Source: Agelas oroides (Eukaryota > Porifera > Demospongiae > Agelasida > Agelasidae). From it: a DNA stretch of 64,000 bases. A model generated the notes under the pieces. It had not been told where the DNA came from and made no database searches. It worked only from the letters and a program-made list of their open reading frames with translations. Numbering within the stretch: the stretch's first letter is position 1; every line of letters starts with the position of its first letter. Shown here piece after piece: positions 45,093-56,749 of this stretch. The stretch is from NCBI GenBank assembly GCA_949130485.1, contig OX422185.1:18665353-18729352 (forward strand), in the 5' to 3' direction. Position numbers and translations under genes: made by a program.

Positions 45093-46544
45093 AATCTGCT
45101 ACACAACATATTAACTAAAAGAGGATACGCATCTCTCCGGCTCTGTCCTGGATAATCTCGATGCCTTGATAACGAGGAATGAGTTCCCGAAGTTGCTGGA
45201 TATCCGGGGGTAGCTCGGTTGCTTCATCTCCAAAGAGACTCTAGTTGAACGTGACTTCACGTGGACCCTTGATACCCGGTTGTACCGGTTTGAAGAGGAT
45301 TTTGGGCTGGCCAATTTGACGAAGGAAGCCTAAAGAGAGGGAAGAAGGGGAGAGAGAAAGAAGACAGAGATGAATATAAGGACTACAGATGAAACACAAG
45401 TGAGTTTCAATTTACAGAAGAACTAGTTCAAGCTCTGTCTTTGCTCTCTCCCTCACAGGGACTACAGAAGAAACAAGAGTGGGTTTTGATTTACAGAAGA
45501 ACTGTCTTTGCTCTTTCCCTTTTTCCTCTCTCCCTCATTTTTCTCCCATCCCTTCCCTCCCCTCCCCTCCACTCCCTCCCTCCACTCCACTCCCTCCCTT
45601 CCACTCCCTTCCTCCCTTCCCTCCCCTCCCCTCCACTCCCTCCCTCCACTCCACTTCCCCCCCTCCACTCCTTCTCCCCTCCCTCCCTCACCTAACTTCC
45701 CATCCACATGTCTGTGACCTCCTATCTGATGAGGAAGGGGAATGTATCCTTCAGGAACGACACTGAGCAACTCCAACGCTTGATCTGTCAGCGTATTCTT
45801 GTCAAACTGAAAAAACACGAAATGGTATGATAAAACTATGACCATCACACAACTGTTATGCATGTATGACCATCACATGGCTGTCACATGATGGTCACAT
45901 GTTGCAAGACTGATGTACCATCACTGCCGCCAAGGGTTTATTACAGTAAGAGTGTGCAACTCCCATATGGTTCCAATACCCGCCATCTGGATAGGATGAC
46001 GTAGGCAATCAGCAGTGAATATGCTTAGCTGTGAAAAACACAGCAGCAAAGAGGCAGGCTTTTGCTAGTGTTCACATAGCTAATGTACATCTGTTAGTGT
46101 ATTCTTGTCAAAAACACACACAAAAAGCATCATAAAAACTACGACCACCACACATCTGTTATACATGGACATCATGTGACTGTCACATGACTCTAGGGTC
46201 TGGATACCTTCAATGGGATATTGGAGCCTAATTACTAAGCATATTGGTATGTTGTTGCACCAATCAGATTGCTCAGGGAAGTAAATTACGTGGATACGAC
46301 AGGTAGCCAGCTTGCAGATTTTTTGGCGCCAAACCTTACAAAACTAGTAACTGACAATGTAATTACTGACCACCGTATGTCAACTGGCTCCAGTTTTCTA
46401 GCAAAAGTGTCCAGACCCCATGTTCAACAAGGCCACAGGGCTTGCGTGAGAAATTTCGATCTGGAGACAGGACTAAGAAAGCTTTCCCTTAGCTTTCCTT
46501 CACCTTAACAAAACATTTCCTGATCCACTAGCTGAGAGGTGTTA

Positions 46545-46750
46545 GGCTCTGGAAATAGAGCCTTCCAAAAATTTCAAAATGAGTATATTGGAGCACTAGC
46601 TAACCTTGCAAACACACTCCAAATGCATAGCTGCTCTTATAAACCATCCTCTGAACCTAACACTTGTGGGTTTAGTGATGACCCATCACCTGTGAATATG
46701 CTTAATGAGTCGTGAATATGCCAACTTCAGCTATGAATATTGGCATAACA
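46545..46750. repeat. GAGCCTTCC-family copy, unit B
   Basis: TTAGGCTCTGGAAATAGAGCC … CTTATAAACCATCCTCTGAA … GTGGGTTTAGTGATGACCCA, the counterpart of 36491-36700. Confidence 0.75.
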
Positions 46751-47144
46751 ACACTGCCAATAAGACACCAGTGGGCTCAGGCCCGAGTCCCCAGTATGGT
46801 ACTATGCGGGTTTGGGAATGAGACTGAAGTGTTATCATTTCAGTGGCTTCTCAGTTGGCTCCTGCAAGGAAGGTTCTCTGACAACTAGAAATTGGAAAAC
46901 TTCGGCTGATGTTTAGACCGAATGCTCCAGTCGTCATCAGGCCAAAAGTGAAGAAGTGTGAACAAACACAACCAGCTTTGAACTGTACACAGTCAAATTA
47001 TAGTTTAAATGTAGGTCAGTACTGACATGTAGTGCAATTAAGGTTTACATCAGCACTGTGCAATGTGTTTTGAAGATAGGTTCTGTGCTAGTGAAATGGG
47101 TAGGACGGGAAAGCTGAGCACAGCTGTGCACATGGTGGCTGTTA

Positions 47145-47549
47145 TACCGTATTTCTTCAATCAGACGCTGCGGCTACTATTTTTTTCTCTGCAAGTTTTG
47201 GTGGGGCTACTATTCGAGGGCGGCTATTACTTGAGGGTGGCGTTTATTTCTTTGGCAAGTCCGCAGACCCTCAACGACGGCTGGTTAAGGTACGTACGAG
47301 CGATACAGTGACGACTGTTAGACACTGTCAGTAGTAAGTGCAGCCTCTCAGTCCTGCTGTCAGCCGTGGAAACGAGTCGTACAACACAAACTCAACAGCG
47401 CCAGCGCTGCCCGATGACCATCGTCAGAAACTATTTGCATACACGTATAGTAGCCGCGGCTACTGTTCGAGGGTGGTGTTTATTTTGCTTAGAACTCCTG
47501 ATTGTGCGGCTACTGTTCAAGGGCGGTGTTTATTCAAAGAAATATGGTA
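47145..47549. mobile_element. MITE with TACCGTATTTCTT ends, copy 3 (unit B)
   Basis: TACCGTATTTCTTCAATCAG … TATTCAAAGAAATATGGTA. It is longer than copy 2 through an extra GGCGGCTATTACTTGAGGGT block near 47220. Confidence 0.75.
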
Positions 47550-47772
47550 GTTTGCTGTAGAAAGGCCTTGGTTGGCACTGGGTGGGCCATTTCTGTCTTT
47601 TGAATAAGCTTAGAAAACGCTTCGAACCCTCTTATCTTGTCAGGGGCGCAGTAAGCAGTTGCTGGTATGCACAGGCATTGCTGGTCAAGAACCCTGACTA
47701 TTGAAGCTTGCTAACCAGTGGGTGGTTAGTGTCACAAATCTGCACAGAATGGCTGAGAGTAAAGTGGGAAAA

Positions 47773-47962
47773 CAGTCTGGTAAACTGCCTATACTATGTT
47801 GGTCCCAATATTTGAAATCACCATGACGTCACGTCAACTGGATTGCGAATTCAAAAACGCTCTAGTAAACAGCGAACTTCAACACAGCCTACATGTGCTC
47901 CTTTTGAAAGATAGAATAGCCTAGTCTATATGCGGCAGCTAGGGTTGTTCGATCAATGTCTT
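47773..47962. repeat. dispersed repeat (second copy 50426-50599)
   Basis: AAACTGCCTATAC, GGATTGCGAATTC, CTCCTTTTGAAAGATAGAAT and GCAGCTAGGGTTGTTCGATC are shared with 50426-50599 at roughly 90% identity. It was inserted in unit B relative to unit A. Confidence 0.7.
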
Positions 47963-48165
47963 GCTAACTAGTGGGTGGCTAGTGTCACAAATCTGCACAG
48001 AATGTCTGAAAGTAAAGTTTGAAGCACTAGTTCACAGAAGACGAGGAGATACTGTACGTTGTATACATCCACAGTCTAGACGTGAACTGTAAAGAAACTG
48101 TTGGTGCTTGAAACAGTGCTCCAACAAGAATGTTGTTTGTGCCAGGCTTGTTGTATTACTCTCGT

Positions 48166-48512
48166 TCCCAGACCCCACCCTCTCACGAGGAAGGGGCTAC
48201 TGAGTGCTTCCACAGTTGTGCCAAGACAGCGACCTTGATTTTTGAGTAAGTGAATGATATAGCGCTATTTCATTGGCTAGCGTCCCCACACTTGGATTAC
48301 GTGTTATTTCATTGTTCAGAATTGAGTGGGAATGCTTAATTGTCTCTCACTTTGTCAATTCCCACTTTGTCAATTCCCATTTGTTCAATGTTGACAAAGT
48401 GAGAGTTGACAAAGTGGGAATTGACAAAATGGGAATTGACTCCAAGAAAGCGCCAAATAGTGACCAAATCCTTCTCCTCGTGAGAGGGTGGGGTCTGGGC
48501 ACAGGGCTAGGA
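48166..48512. mobile_element. MITE with CTCGTTCCCAGACCCC ends, next to duplication end
   Basis: CTCGTTCCCAGACCCCACCC-TCTCACGAGG at the left and CCTCGTGAGAGGGTGGGGTC-TGGGCACAGGG at the right. An internal palindrome (GACAAAGTGGGAATTGAC type) lies at 48355-48445. The first 25 bases of this element also lie at the A/B junction (about 38106-38130). Confidence 0.7.
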
Positions 48513-48547
48513 TGATATATGCATATGTGGCAGCCCCGTGTAGATTA

Positions 48548-49447
48548 TTAACCCTCGGCGCGCATGCACAGCGAGGGTTACAGTACTTCGTTTGTCTGTG
48601 TGTCTGTGTGTTACAACTAGCTTGGCTTACCAGGCGGCTAAATCTCTGAAGTTTGAACACAGATAGGCTTTAAACTGAATGAGGATGTGTTTAAATTGAG
48701 CCGATTTCGCCAAGAACGTTTCGTTCAAGAGTTATGCTACGATTTGTTTGCCACGGCGAGTGCTAGTTGTAGCCTTGTTCCCAGGCTCCCCCGGAACGCG
48801 AATATGTATCGCATTTTTCTACGTAAGCATGACGTAATCAAAATAGGACTAAAACAGAAAGGCAACGTTTTGCGCGTTGTTCAACCAACAATACGTTCAA
48901 CGCTTGGTGTGTATGATATTCAACCCCCGATAACTAGATACATGTAATAAGTTGGCCGCTACCTTAAGTCGCTCTTTTTCCTGTTCTGAGTCTCGGGTAC
49001 GCCCACGCGCAATTAAGGTCGTTCATGCATGGTCAATACTGCTACAATATGTATGTACATGCATGCTCAATACTGCTACAATATGTATGTACATGCATGG
49101 TCAATACTGCTACAATATGTATGTACATGCATGGTCAATACTGCTACAATATGTATGTACAGGAATGGTTAATACTGCTACAATATGTATGTTCAGGCAT
49201 GGTACATATCCAGGATTACCAGGGAGTATCCCACAGATTCCCTACTCACTACACATGCTCACTACATTAGGGAGGGGTTTGTTGGGGGAAGGTAAAGGGC
49301 TAGTAGGACAACTTGGGACACTGTTATCCTGTACGACTTTGTGTAGTCTCAGCTAGCTATCTAGTGTACCATCATACCGCAAGAATTTCCTTCGCCTACT
49401 TAGCTATGTCCTGTGACTCTGCATTAATATTATGCGCCGAGGGTTAA
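48548..49447. mobile_element. TTAA-flanked 0.9-kb element
   Basis: TTAACCCTCGGCGC at the left and GCGCCGAGGGTTAA at the right, a TTAA target with CCC-starting ends as in piggyBac-like elements. It has no transposase frame. It contains the 34-bp tandem array and a lone TAGCCTTGTTCCCAGGCTCC motif (48770). Confidence 0.7.
49024..49207. repeat. 34-bp tandem repeat, about 5.4 units
   Basis: Starts at 49024, 49058, 49092, 49126 and 49160; the unit is CATGCATGGTCAATACTGCT followed by ACAATATGTATGTA. The last two units are diverged. Confidence 0.95.
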
Positions 49448-49696
49448 GCACTTCAGTGCTATTCATCCTGTCGTGTATTTTGATCACATCGCTGTGTTTG
49501 AAGTGCCATATTGCTGAAGTTCCATTAAGGGCGGGGCTCATGTAGATGCATCCATATCTAATTTAACAGAATAATCTTCGATTTCTACACAGAACTGCCA
49601 CATATTGATAGCAAGGCCAAACTTTCATCCTTCCTACTGGCATATTGTAATCAAAGCATGAAGTGAAGCTGGCTGGGAATGATCAGAAGAGTTTTT

Positions 49697-49935
49697 AGAC
49701 TCAATTGATTGAGCCTTCCAAAAATTTTGCTAAAAAAGGGTCGAAACTGGCATTGCCAGTCCAGGCTACATTAGCTAGTCTAGGCTACACAGCGCCCAGA
49801 AGCTGCCCTTTATAAACCACCCAACGAACCTAACGCTTGTGGGTTTTGGTGACGTCGCTAAATGAAGCCATGAATACATTATCTGAACCATGAATATACT
49901 TACCTTGGCTATGAATATACTTATCTGAGCTTCAA
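49697..49935. repeat. GAGCCTTCC-family copy
   Basis: TTAGACTCAATTGATTGAGCC … CTTTATAAACCACCC … CGCTTGTGGGTTTTGGTGACG, with a three-block ATGAATA tail. Confidence 0.75.
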
Positions 49936-49939
49936 CTAC

Positions 49940-50362
49940 TACCTAGCCAGGAGGGTAGGACAAGCTCTAAGAATCACGTGAAAAAATTACATTCCATTCT
50001 TAGGTATGCGGAAAGTTCACAGAGATTTACAGAGATTAGACAAGTAAGAGCTCGTAGCATCCAAGTTTGCCGGGGGATCAATGCTTGGAACACTTTTGCT
50101 TTAAGGGTAGAACATCCCTACATTGTCGGAAAGTCAGAGAAATCCCTGGATATGGATGAGCCCACCTTCCATGCTGAGAAAACTGCATGCTGCCGATTGC
50201 AGCAGCAAACCAAGTTTTAGCTTCAGCACTGCAAGCTACTCTTGAAAACTGCACAAAAAGCACTCAATAAGGGCTTCAGCGCACAGAATCAGACAATTTC
50301 ACTGAGCATTACATCATCAGATTGCTGAGTGCTCGTGAGCTTGTCCTACTCCCCCTGCTACC
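49940..50362 (+). mobile_element. small TIR element carrying a deaminase-like frame
   Basis: AGGAGGGTAGGACAAGCTC at the left and GAGCTTGTCCTACTCCCCCT at the right bound about 415 bp. Inside, the plus strand (49978-50220) reads IQVCRGINAWNTFALRVEHP … TFHAEKTACCRLQQQTKF. The order GxN … HAE is like the start of cytidine/nucleic-acid deaminase zinc sites, but no PCxxC follows, so the resemblance may be accidental. Part of the right side recurs near 40155-40190. Confidence 0.45.
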
Positions 50363-51445
50363 GAGCAGCCTAGTTCCCAGGTAGTCTCGTGCCCAGACTA
50401 CTTTTCGCCGAGCGGAAAAATAGTCTGTCTGGTAAACTGCCTATACCATTTTGGTTCCAATAGAAACCACCGTGACATCACATCAACTGGATTGTAAATT
50501 CTAGCAAACAGCGAACTTCAACAAAGCCTACTTGTGCTCCTTTTGAAAGATAGAATAGCCTAGTCTATACGCGGCAGCTAGGGTTGTTCGATCAATGTCC
50601 ATTTCGCTAGTAAACCGTTGGCACGCAATGTGGAATGCAACAGTGACAGGAGAAGACTTACACGTCAGCACCTGAGCGATTTACTTTGCTCGCTGACCCA
50701 TGAACAAGATAGGCAAAGGACAGCACGGCGTTGTCTCAACCGCCGTTCACCATTTTGTCCGATCGAACTTCCGTGTGCTCAGTGTGAGGCACATGATGTG
50801 CATGCGTATACCTAGTCCTAGACTAAGAAGTAGCGTAATCTATCACAAGCCAATTTCTGCCAGGTTCTCTCCTTCCTCTCTTTATTTTCTTGTCAGATCG
50901 CAGCAGAGAGACTGGGAACTAGTCTCATTCCCAGATCACATTTTTCGCGGACACTGGAGAAATGGGTCTGGTCAACTGCCTATTCCTTTTTCGTTCAAGT
51001 GCACCAGAATGCTGGCACATTGTTATTTTCTAAAAATTTAATGCTTGACGTCATCGAAGATTATCACGTCGTCTTTCATCTATTTGTCGAGCAGTTAATC
51101 ATCTTCTATGTCTCTGGACTCATTCTCTAGCCTGCTGTCGTCTTCCATTCTCCCAGTCCTCGACCTCCATCACAATGGCATTATGAGCGGCATGTGCCAA
51201 AAAGGTACGTAAACTGTGCGTAAACCCGTATATTTCAATCGTAAACCCGTTACAACAGACATACATACAAGCATAACCTCAGACTAAGACCCCACTAGCG
51301 CCTGCCGCACCTGCACGATTATGAGCCTCACTCTAAGGCGTTCGGCAACTAGAGACTCAGTACTGTGTTTAGCTGTGACTGCGTCTGTGAGACTTTGGTA
51401 GTGCAGGACCATAGCAGCAATGACCCATGATACTGCCATTTTAAA

Positions 51446-51545
51446 ACTCTCCAGCTAGCAACAGTAACTAGCCTAGTAACAAACTGAAGGGTAGCTGGCA
51501 GCTACTTCACTGTCTCCACGTGCATTACGTTTCAGACATAACAAT
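51446..51545. repeat. dispersed 100-bp repeat (second copy 53327-53432)
   Basis: CTCCAGCTAGCAACAGTAAC … GTCTCCACGTGCATTA is shared with 53327-53432. The two copies flank the 52-53 kb satellite region in direct orientation about 1.9 kb apart. Confidence 0.7.
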
Positions 51546-52137
51546 GGGCGGAGCACCTTACAAGTCTGTCAAAGAGGGGGGGGGTGGTTGCTCTTTCAAG
51601 TGTCTCTGTATTTAACCATGAAAGAGCGCCCATGTCATGTTCACAGCGACTCCATGCCCTGGACAAATAATAACATACAACGGAACCACCAGCGGCTTCA
51701 AAGTCGAGTCCTGATGCATGGCACACAACACTCTGAATGGCACCATGTCACCCTGAGCATGGTGTAGCTCGCCGTGCGCACCACATTAGCTATGTCTGTC
51801 TATGCAAAGATGCCTTGTAGTAACCTTTGGTGAAGTATTACGGAGTTTCTTACCTCAGATATGTATAGCGCTTGAGGATGTGCTTCTCAAACTCCACATG
51901 AAGCTTGCTCCAGGGTGGGAGCTCATTCGAGGAAACTTTGACCCTATACAGGAATTGGGCCAAATTAGGGAGTGGGCGCTCTTCTGTGAGACTACGGCAT
52001 GTGCAAATTTGGCTTGGGGTGTGGGGACAAGACTAAAGTGGTATGTGCATGTGGATGGGCGGGGCCCAACTTCTGTCATTCACACTTGCATACTGTAGTA
52101 AAAGGTAATTGGGAATGATTGATTTATAAGGAGATGG

Positions 52138-52345
52138 TTAGGCCCAACTGATTGAGCCTTCCAAAAATTACATGTAAATCCAGGGTGATGACTTCGTCAC
52201 CAATCAACCAAGCGAGCATAGCTGCCCTTATAAACCACCCCAAGAACCTAACGCTTGTGGTTTTTTTTTTAGTGCTGTCAGCTATGAATACTAAACCAAG
52301 CCATGAATACACTTATCTGAACTATGAATATACTTATCTGAGCTT
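52138..52345. repeat. GAGCCTTCC-family copy
   Basis: TTAGGCCCAACTGATTGAGCC … CTTATAAACCACCCCAAGAA … three ATGAATA blocks. Confidence 0.7.
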
Positions 52346-52426
52346 GCTACTGAGCAGCATTGCTAAGTCATGATGTGTCGCATAACCAGATGACCAGGAT
52401 AGTTATACTACTATTTAGTCCAGTAC

Positions 52427-52462
52427 TAGTCTCGAACCCAGAGGGGTCTGGGTACGAGACTA
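52427..52462. mobile_element. 36-bp hairpin element with 9-bp duplication
   Basis: TAGTCTCGAACCCAGA and TCTGGGTACGAGACTA pair directly. The flanks GTCCAGTAC and GTCTAGTAC (8 of 9 identical) are in target-duplication position. Its right half is the start of the first satellite monomer. Confidence 0.7.
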
Positions 52463-53243
52463 GTCTAGTACTAGAGTACCATCTTGAGCTGTGACTGCAT
52501 CATGAGACCTCGGTACGAGACTAGTCTAGTACTAGAGTACCATCTTGAGCTGTGACTGCATCATAAGACCTCGGTACGAGACTAGTCTAGTACTAGAGTA
52601 CCATCTTGAGCTGTGACTGCATCATGAGACCTCGGTACGAGACTAGTCTAGTACTAGAGCACCATCTTGAGCTGTGACTGCATCATGAGACCTCGGTACG
52701 AGACTAGTCTAGTACTAGAGTACCATCTTGAGCTGTGACTGCATCATGAGACCTCGGTACGAGACTAGTCTAGTACTAGAGTACCATCTTGAGCTGTGAC
52801 TGCATCATGAGACCTCGGTACGAGACTAGTCTAGTACTAGAGTACCATCTTGAGCTGTGACTGCATCATGAGACCTCGGTACGAGACTAGTCTAGTACTC
52901 GAGCACCATCTTGAGCTGTGACTTCATCATGAGACCTCGGTACGAGACTAGTCTAGTACTCGAGCACCATCTTGAGCTGTGACTGCATCATGAGACCTCG
53001 GTACGAGACTAGTCTAGTACTCGAGCACCATCTTGAGCTGTGACTGCATCATGAGACCTCGGTACGAGACTAGTCTAGTACTAGAGCACCATCTTGAGCT
53101 GTGACTGCATCATGAGACCTCGGTACGAGACTAGTCTAGTACTAGAGTACCATCTTGAGCTGTGACTGCATCATGAGACCTCGGTACGAGACTAGTCTAG
53201 TACTAGAGTACCATCTTGAGCTGTGACTGCATCATGAGACCTC
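52451..53243. repeat. 61-bp satellite, 13 units of exact period
   Basis: GGTACGAGACTAGTCTAGTA begins at 52451, 52512 and so on to 53244, exactly 13 x 61 bp. Units differ by only a few substitutions (ACTAGAGTACC / ACTCGAGCACC; one CATAAGACC). There is no spacer and no open protein frame. It is not a CRISPR array because the whole unit repeats. Confidence 0.97.
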
Positions 53244-53244
53244 G

Positions 53245-54340
53245 GTACAGCAACGACAACAAAGAAAATTAAATAACACTTCGTCTTGTAAAGTTATAAT
53301 GTAGCAGGAGCCGGCCCACGATACCGATTTCAAACTCTCCAGCTAGCAACAGTAACTAGCACAAACTCAAGGGCAGTTGGCGGCTACTCCACGGTCTCCA
53401 CGTGCATTATATGTTTCAAACTAACATAACAAATTTTCCATGACGACGTCCTGCCATGATGTTATGTGCAAATTTGGGGTCCAGGGAAAGGGATCCAGCA
53501 TTGTGGACATGGGACTCTGGCTCAGAATGCCTTCATTAGTGTCGAGTAGAAAGAATGAGTTATATACACTTCAATTCATACACTTTCACTTCAGGGGGAT
53601 TGTGTGGTGCATACAAATTTGGAGTGCAGGGAAGAGCGAGCGCATCACGTATTCATGAGCAATCAATGAACCACATCTCTATGAAAAAGGCAGGCCTAGG
53701 TGTTACGCAAAGTCCCCCTACACCTATAAGCAAGCGAAAATTCAAACTCAAGAAGTGTGTTAAATTAGAACAGCATCACAGCACTTTTTTCACGCAAAAT
53801 GTTTCCAACCAAAAATGTTATAATCAATGGCAAGAGTGCTTAAGAATGGGCGGCTAAAGGAAGAGTGTGTAACTACGTAAAATTTGAAGCCGGTACTGCC
53901 AATACCATAAATAGTAACACATACGGCACATGCTTTTCAGGCGTTGCTAGGCAAAGCTTCGGAATACGTGTTCGTCAGGTATCCAGGCTCTTAGAGAGGT
54001 GAACTATTTCATGTCCTCAAGTTTGTCCGAAAGAACACACTTTGTGCATGGGTTCTTTGTCCTGCTTTTTGCCTCATGAATGCTTGAAACTCCAGCACAA
54101 ACACAAGAAATGGCCTCAAGTTTGTTCTTTTGATCGTGCCCCCTCCCCCCTCCTCCCCCACCACCACCTAGGTCGACACTGACGTTATTCACATGATAAA
54201 ATAGGCCAGCCCTTTCCCCTCCGCACGGGATCAAAAACTGGACAGTGGGAAGGTCTGGAACGAGGATAACCTGCGTTAGTATGTGATATGTATATACATG
54301 TACAGGTAATTTTGGTGGGCATGGGAAGCCTTTACAGTTG
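53245..54340. other. no supported gene; fragments of repeats
   Basis: Includes the 100-bp repeat (53327-53432) and a left-end fragment of the CAAGAGCGCATAAGAATGGG element (from 53831). Open frames here lack recognisable motifs. Confidence 0.4.
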
Positions 54341-54345
54341 TGATA

Positions 54346-54620
54346 GGCTCTGAAATTAGAACCTTCCAAAAATTTCTTCCTGCTAGAAGAGAATAGAGCA
54401 TTGGAGAAGACATTCCAGTTTCACAAGGATGCTCTTATAAGCAACGCAGCGAACCTAACACTTATGGGTTTAGTGATGACTCACTGACCAGCTGTGAATA
54501 TACTCAACTAAGTCATGAATATACTCAACCGAGCCATGAATATACTGACTTGAGCCATGAATATACTCAACTAAGTCATGAATATACTCAACCGAGCCAT
54601 GAATATACTAAACTGAAAAA
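54346..54620. repeat. GAGCCTTCC-family copy with long tail
   Basis: AGGCTCTGAAATTAGAACCTTCC … CTCTTATAAGCAACGCAGCG, then seven CATGAATATACTxAAC blocks. It is followed at 54620 by the same sequence (GAAAAATAAC, CAGTCTGGTAAATGAAGTCA) that follows the 62456 copy, so the two were copied together. Confidence 0.75.
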
Positions 54621-54950
54621 TAACCTGTTTGTCTAGTCACTTGCACACCTCCAGGCAAGAAACAGTCTGGTAAATGAAGTCAAATTTCTTGGGCCTAACT
54701 CCAAAAATTGGTAAGGACCAATGAGATTGTGAGATTGTTATGTAGCAGTTCCCTTACAACAGCAAAAAAATTTATATTTACTCGAGTACCTGCACCTTTT
54801 TTGAGCTGGTTTGGCACGAAATGCTTTGAACGTTGCTAGGTGACAGTCGCAAGAGCGTGCGCTAGCCCAAGAAAGTCGATTTGGTTCACCAGACTGTTTC
54901 TCCTTGTGAGAGGGTGGGGTCTGGGGACGAGACTAGGGGGCCAAAACTGC
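54621..54950. mobile_element. TAGTC…CCCAG-type MITE, copy 1
   Basis: GAAACAGTCTGGTAAATGAA, CTTGGGCC, GTAAGGACCAATGAGATTGT, GAACGTTGCTAGGTGA and CTTGTGAGAGGGTGGGGTCT-GGGGACGAGACTAG. Related copies: 58316-58575 and 62700-62890. Confidence 0.6.
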
Positions 54951-56673
54951 AGGGAGAACTGTCACTGTCAATAAAATGTTACCCATAGTATATGCTTTTT
55001 TTCATGTGAAATACTCTCTCAAAAGGCATGGTAGCTCTTTGGCGACAGCGACCCACACACTTTTATAAGCGTGGTAGCCTCCTGCTATCGTTTCGACGTT
55101 GATATACACAGTGAGTTTCCTGGCAGGGTCGCCATTTCCCGTAAATATTTAGGGGTGTGGTCAAAGATCGTGACCTTGTCGCGAAATTAAAAATCATGAA
55201 ATTTTTTTCCTGGTGGGTTTGTTGGTGATTCGAGAAAATCTATGCTCGCGAAAATTTCCCGCTATACGGTACTCATCTCTGGTGTTGTTCTCACATATTG
55301 TGCTTTATGGTATTTTGCACAGCACGTAGTCAAATGAACTGGCTAAAGTAAAGTGCTAAGGTTGAGTCAGTCGAGATAGCATTCTAAAAACAATGTGGCT
55401 GGTCTGATAAGCCTTCATGAACTTTCCGCCATAGTCTCAGGTTTGGTGGGTTAGCCTACTCTTGCACTGAAGCCCTTCAACTGTAACATGTTAGACTCTG
55501 AAATCAGAGTCTTCCAAAAATTTCTTAAACTAACAGACATGAACGACCTTCCAAACCATCCAAGGCTGTTCTTATAAGCAACCAACTGAACCGAACAATT
55601 GTGGGTTTACTGACGACTTACATCCGCTATGAAAATACTGAACACTGGGTCATGAATATACTGAACTGAACTATGAATATACTGAGTAGGGTCATGAATA
55701 TACTGAACCTGACTATGAATACATTTGGTAATGTCTCGGAGGAGTCTGACAGTGACTCGTTTCTCAATTGAACCGTCCAAAAATGTACCAGCAATTCCAG
55801 TGGCAGAAAGCAGTGAGACACTTTCAACCAAGACAGCTGCATTGTAAACAAGCTCGCAAACATAGTAACTAGATGAATGCAGGGCATTGTGGGGCGAGCC
55901 TGAGCAAGCAGCATGCCAAGGACTAAAATTGTGCATACGCAGTTCGTATACACGCGTGCCCTTTCGCACTTCTTGTCGAGGTGTCGAAGTTGGCGTGGCG
56001 TTTAGTAAGAAGTGAAGTTGCTGTTTGTCTACTGTGCCTCATCCGAGTGTATAAATGACAAAGGCAGTGTTGTACATTATTCACACAGGAATGACCTCGT
56101 AATTGAAAGTCTTCAATTCCGTTGGCCAACCCACATCTAGTTTTCTGCTTAGGGGTGAGAAACAATGAACTGATTTGGAAGAGGCTAACATGCAATTTTT
56201 TGTGTACACAATCACCGTTATGGTTTTATCAATTTTTGTTGTAAACAACATGACATTAGTGTGATATAAAAGTGATGACATAATATTTCCTGTTTACATG
56301 AGAGCTTACATTGGAGTTTCTATTGACCAAATGAGCTTCAAATGGTGTATGGTGGTAGTTTTTATACACATTGCCAGTGAGTTAGTGGATGTTGGTTGGT
56401 TCAGTTTTTCCATTAGGGCTGTGTCATTGCTATCTCAACACCATTGTTGGTAGCCACAAAAGTTTTCCATATTTTCTATGACATCATATGGTTTGAAGTT
56501 GCAAGGCCTATTAAAGATCACATGAATCATTCCATTTTCTCTGAGAGTTTCAACTCAAGGTTGCTGAACGTCGTGCTGGCTAGAAGAGTCTATATTTTGC
56601 ATCATGATTGTGTCTGGCAGGTTGTGTAGTGGAGACAACTGTGGCAAATGCTTCTCATTCTTGCTTACCTGGG
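54951..56673. other. no supported gene
   Basis: Holds one GAGCCTTCC-family copy (about 55490-55735) with CTTATAAGCAACCAACTGAA and a five-block tail. The rest shows only short unassigned open frames. Confidence 0.4.
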
Positions 56674-56749
56674 TAGCCTCGTTCCCAGGCTCTCCCCGCT
56701 AAGAAGGGCCCTCCCCCCTCTTAGTGGGGAGAGCCTGGGAACGAGGCTA
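56674..56749. mobile_element. MULE-like hairpin element
   Basis: TAGCCTCGTTCCCAGGCTCT … AGAGCCTGGGAACGAGGCTA; arms CCCCGCTAAGAAGGG / CCCTCTTAGTGGGG, almost no loop. The flanks TTACCTGGG and ACACCTGGG match in 7 of 9 positions. Confidence 0.75.

Larger units (their letters stand above)
38130..45806 (-). pseudogene. IPMK: IPMK-like exons, unit B (damaged)
   Basis: Counterparts of unit A exons 1-4: 45692-45806 (one codon shorter, [19 protein letters not shown]), 45129-45329, 39314-39486 (intact, [15 protein letters not shown]) and about 38130-38181. Exon 2 keeps the longer ancestral form [20 protein letters not shown], including the KPVQ ATP-binding lysine, but has a TAG where unit A encodes the Y of FYQSLF. 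Exon 4 ([15 protein letters not shown]) breaks off at the duplication junction after about 17 codons and has no donor. No counterpart of the last exon exists in B. Splice sites of exons 1-3 are intact. B exons could be skipped or spliced in a transcript ending in unit A, which only transcript data could show. Confidence 0.75.

Noticed and set aside
44927-45118. Proline-rich open frame on plus
   Set aside because: It is a translation of a C/T low-complexity tract; the same applies to 34797-35033 and 45441-45766.
52451-53243. CRISPR-like regular repeat
   Set aside because: The entire 61 bp repeats with no unique spacers, and the context is eukaryotic; it is a satellite.
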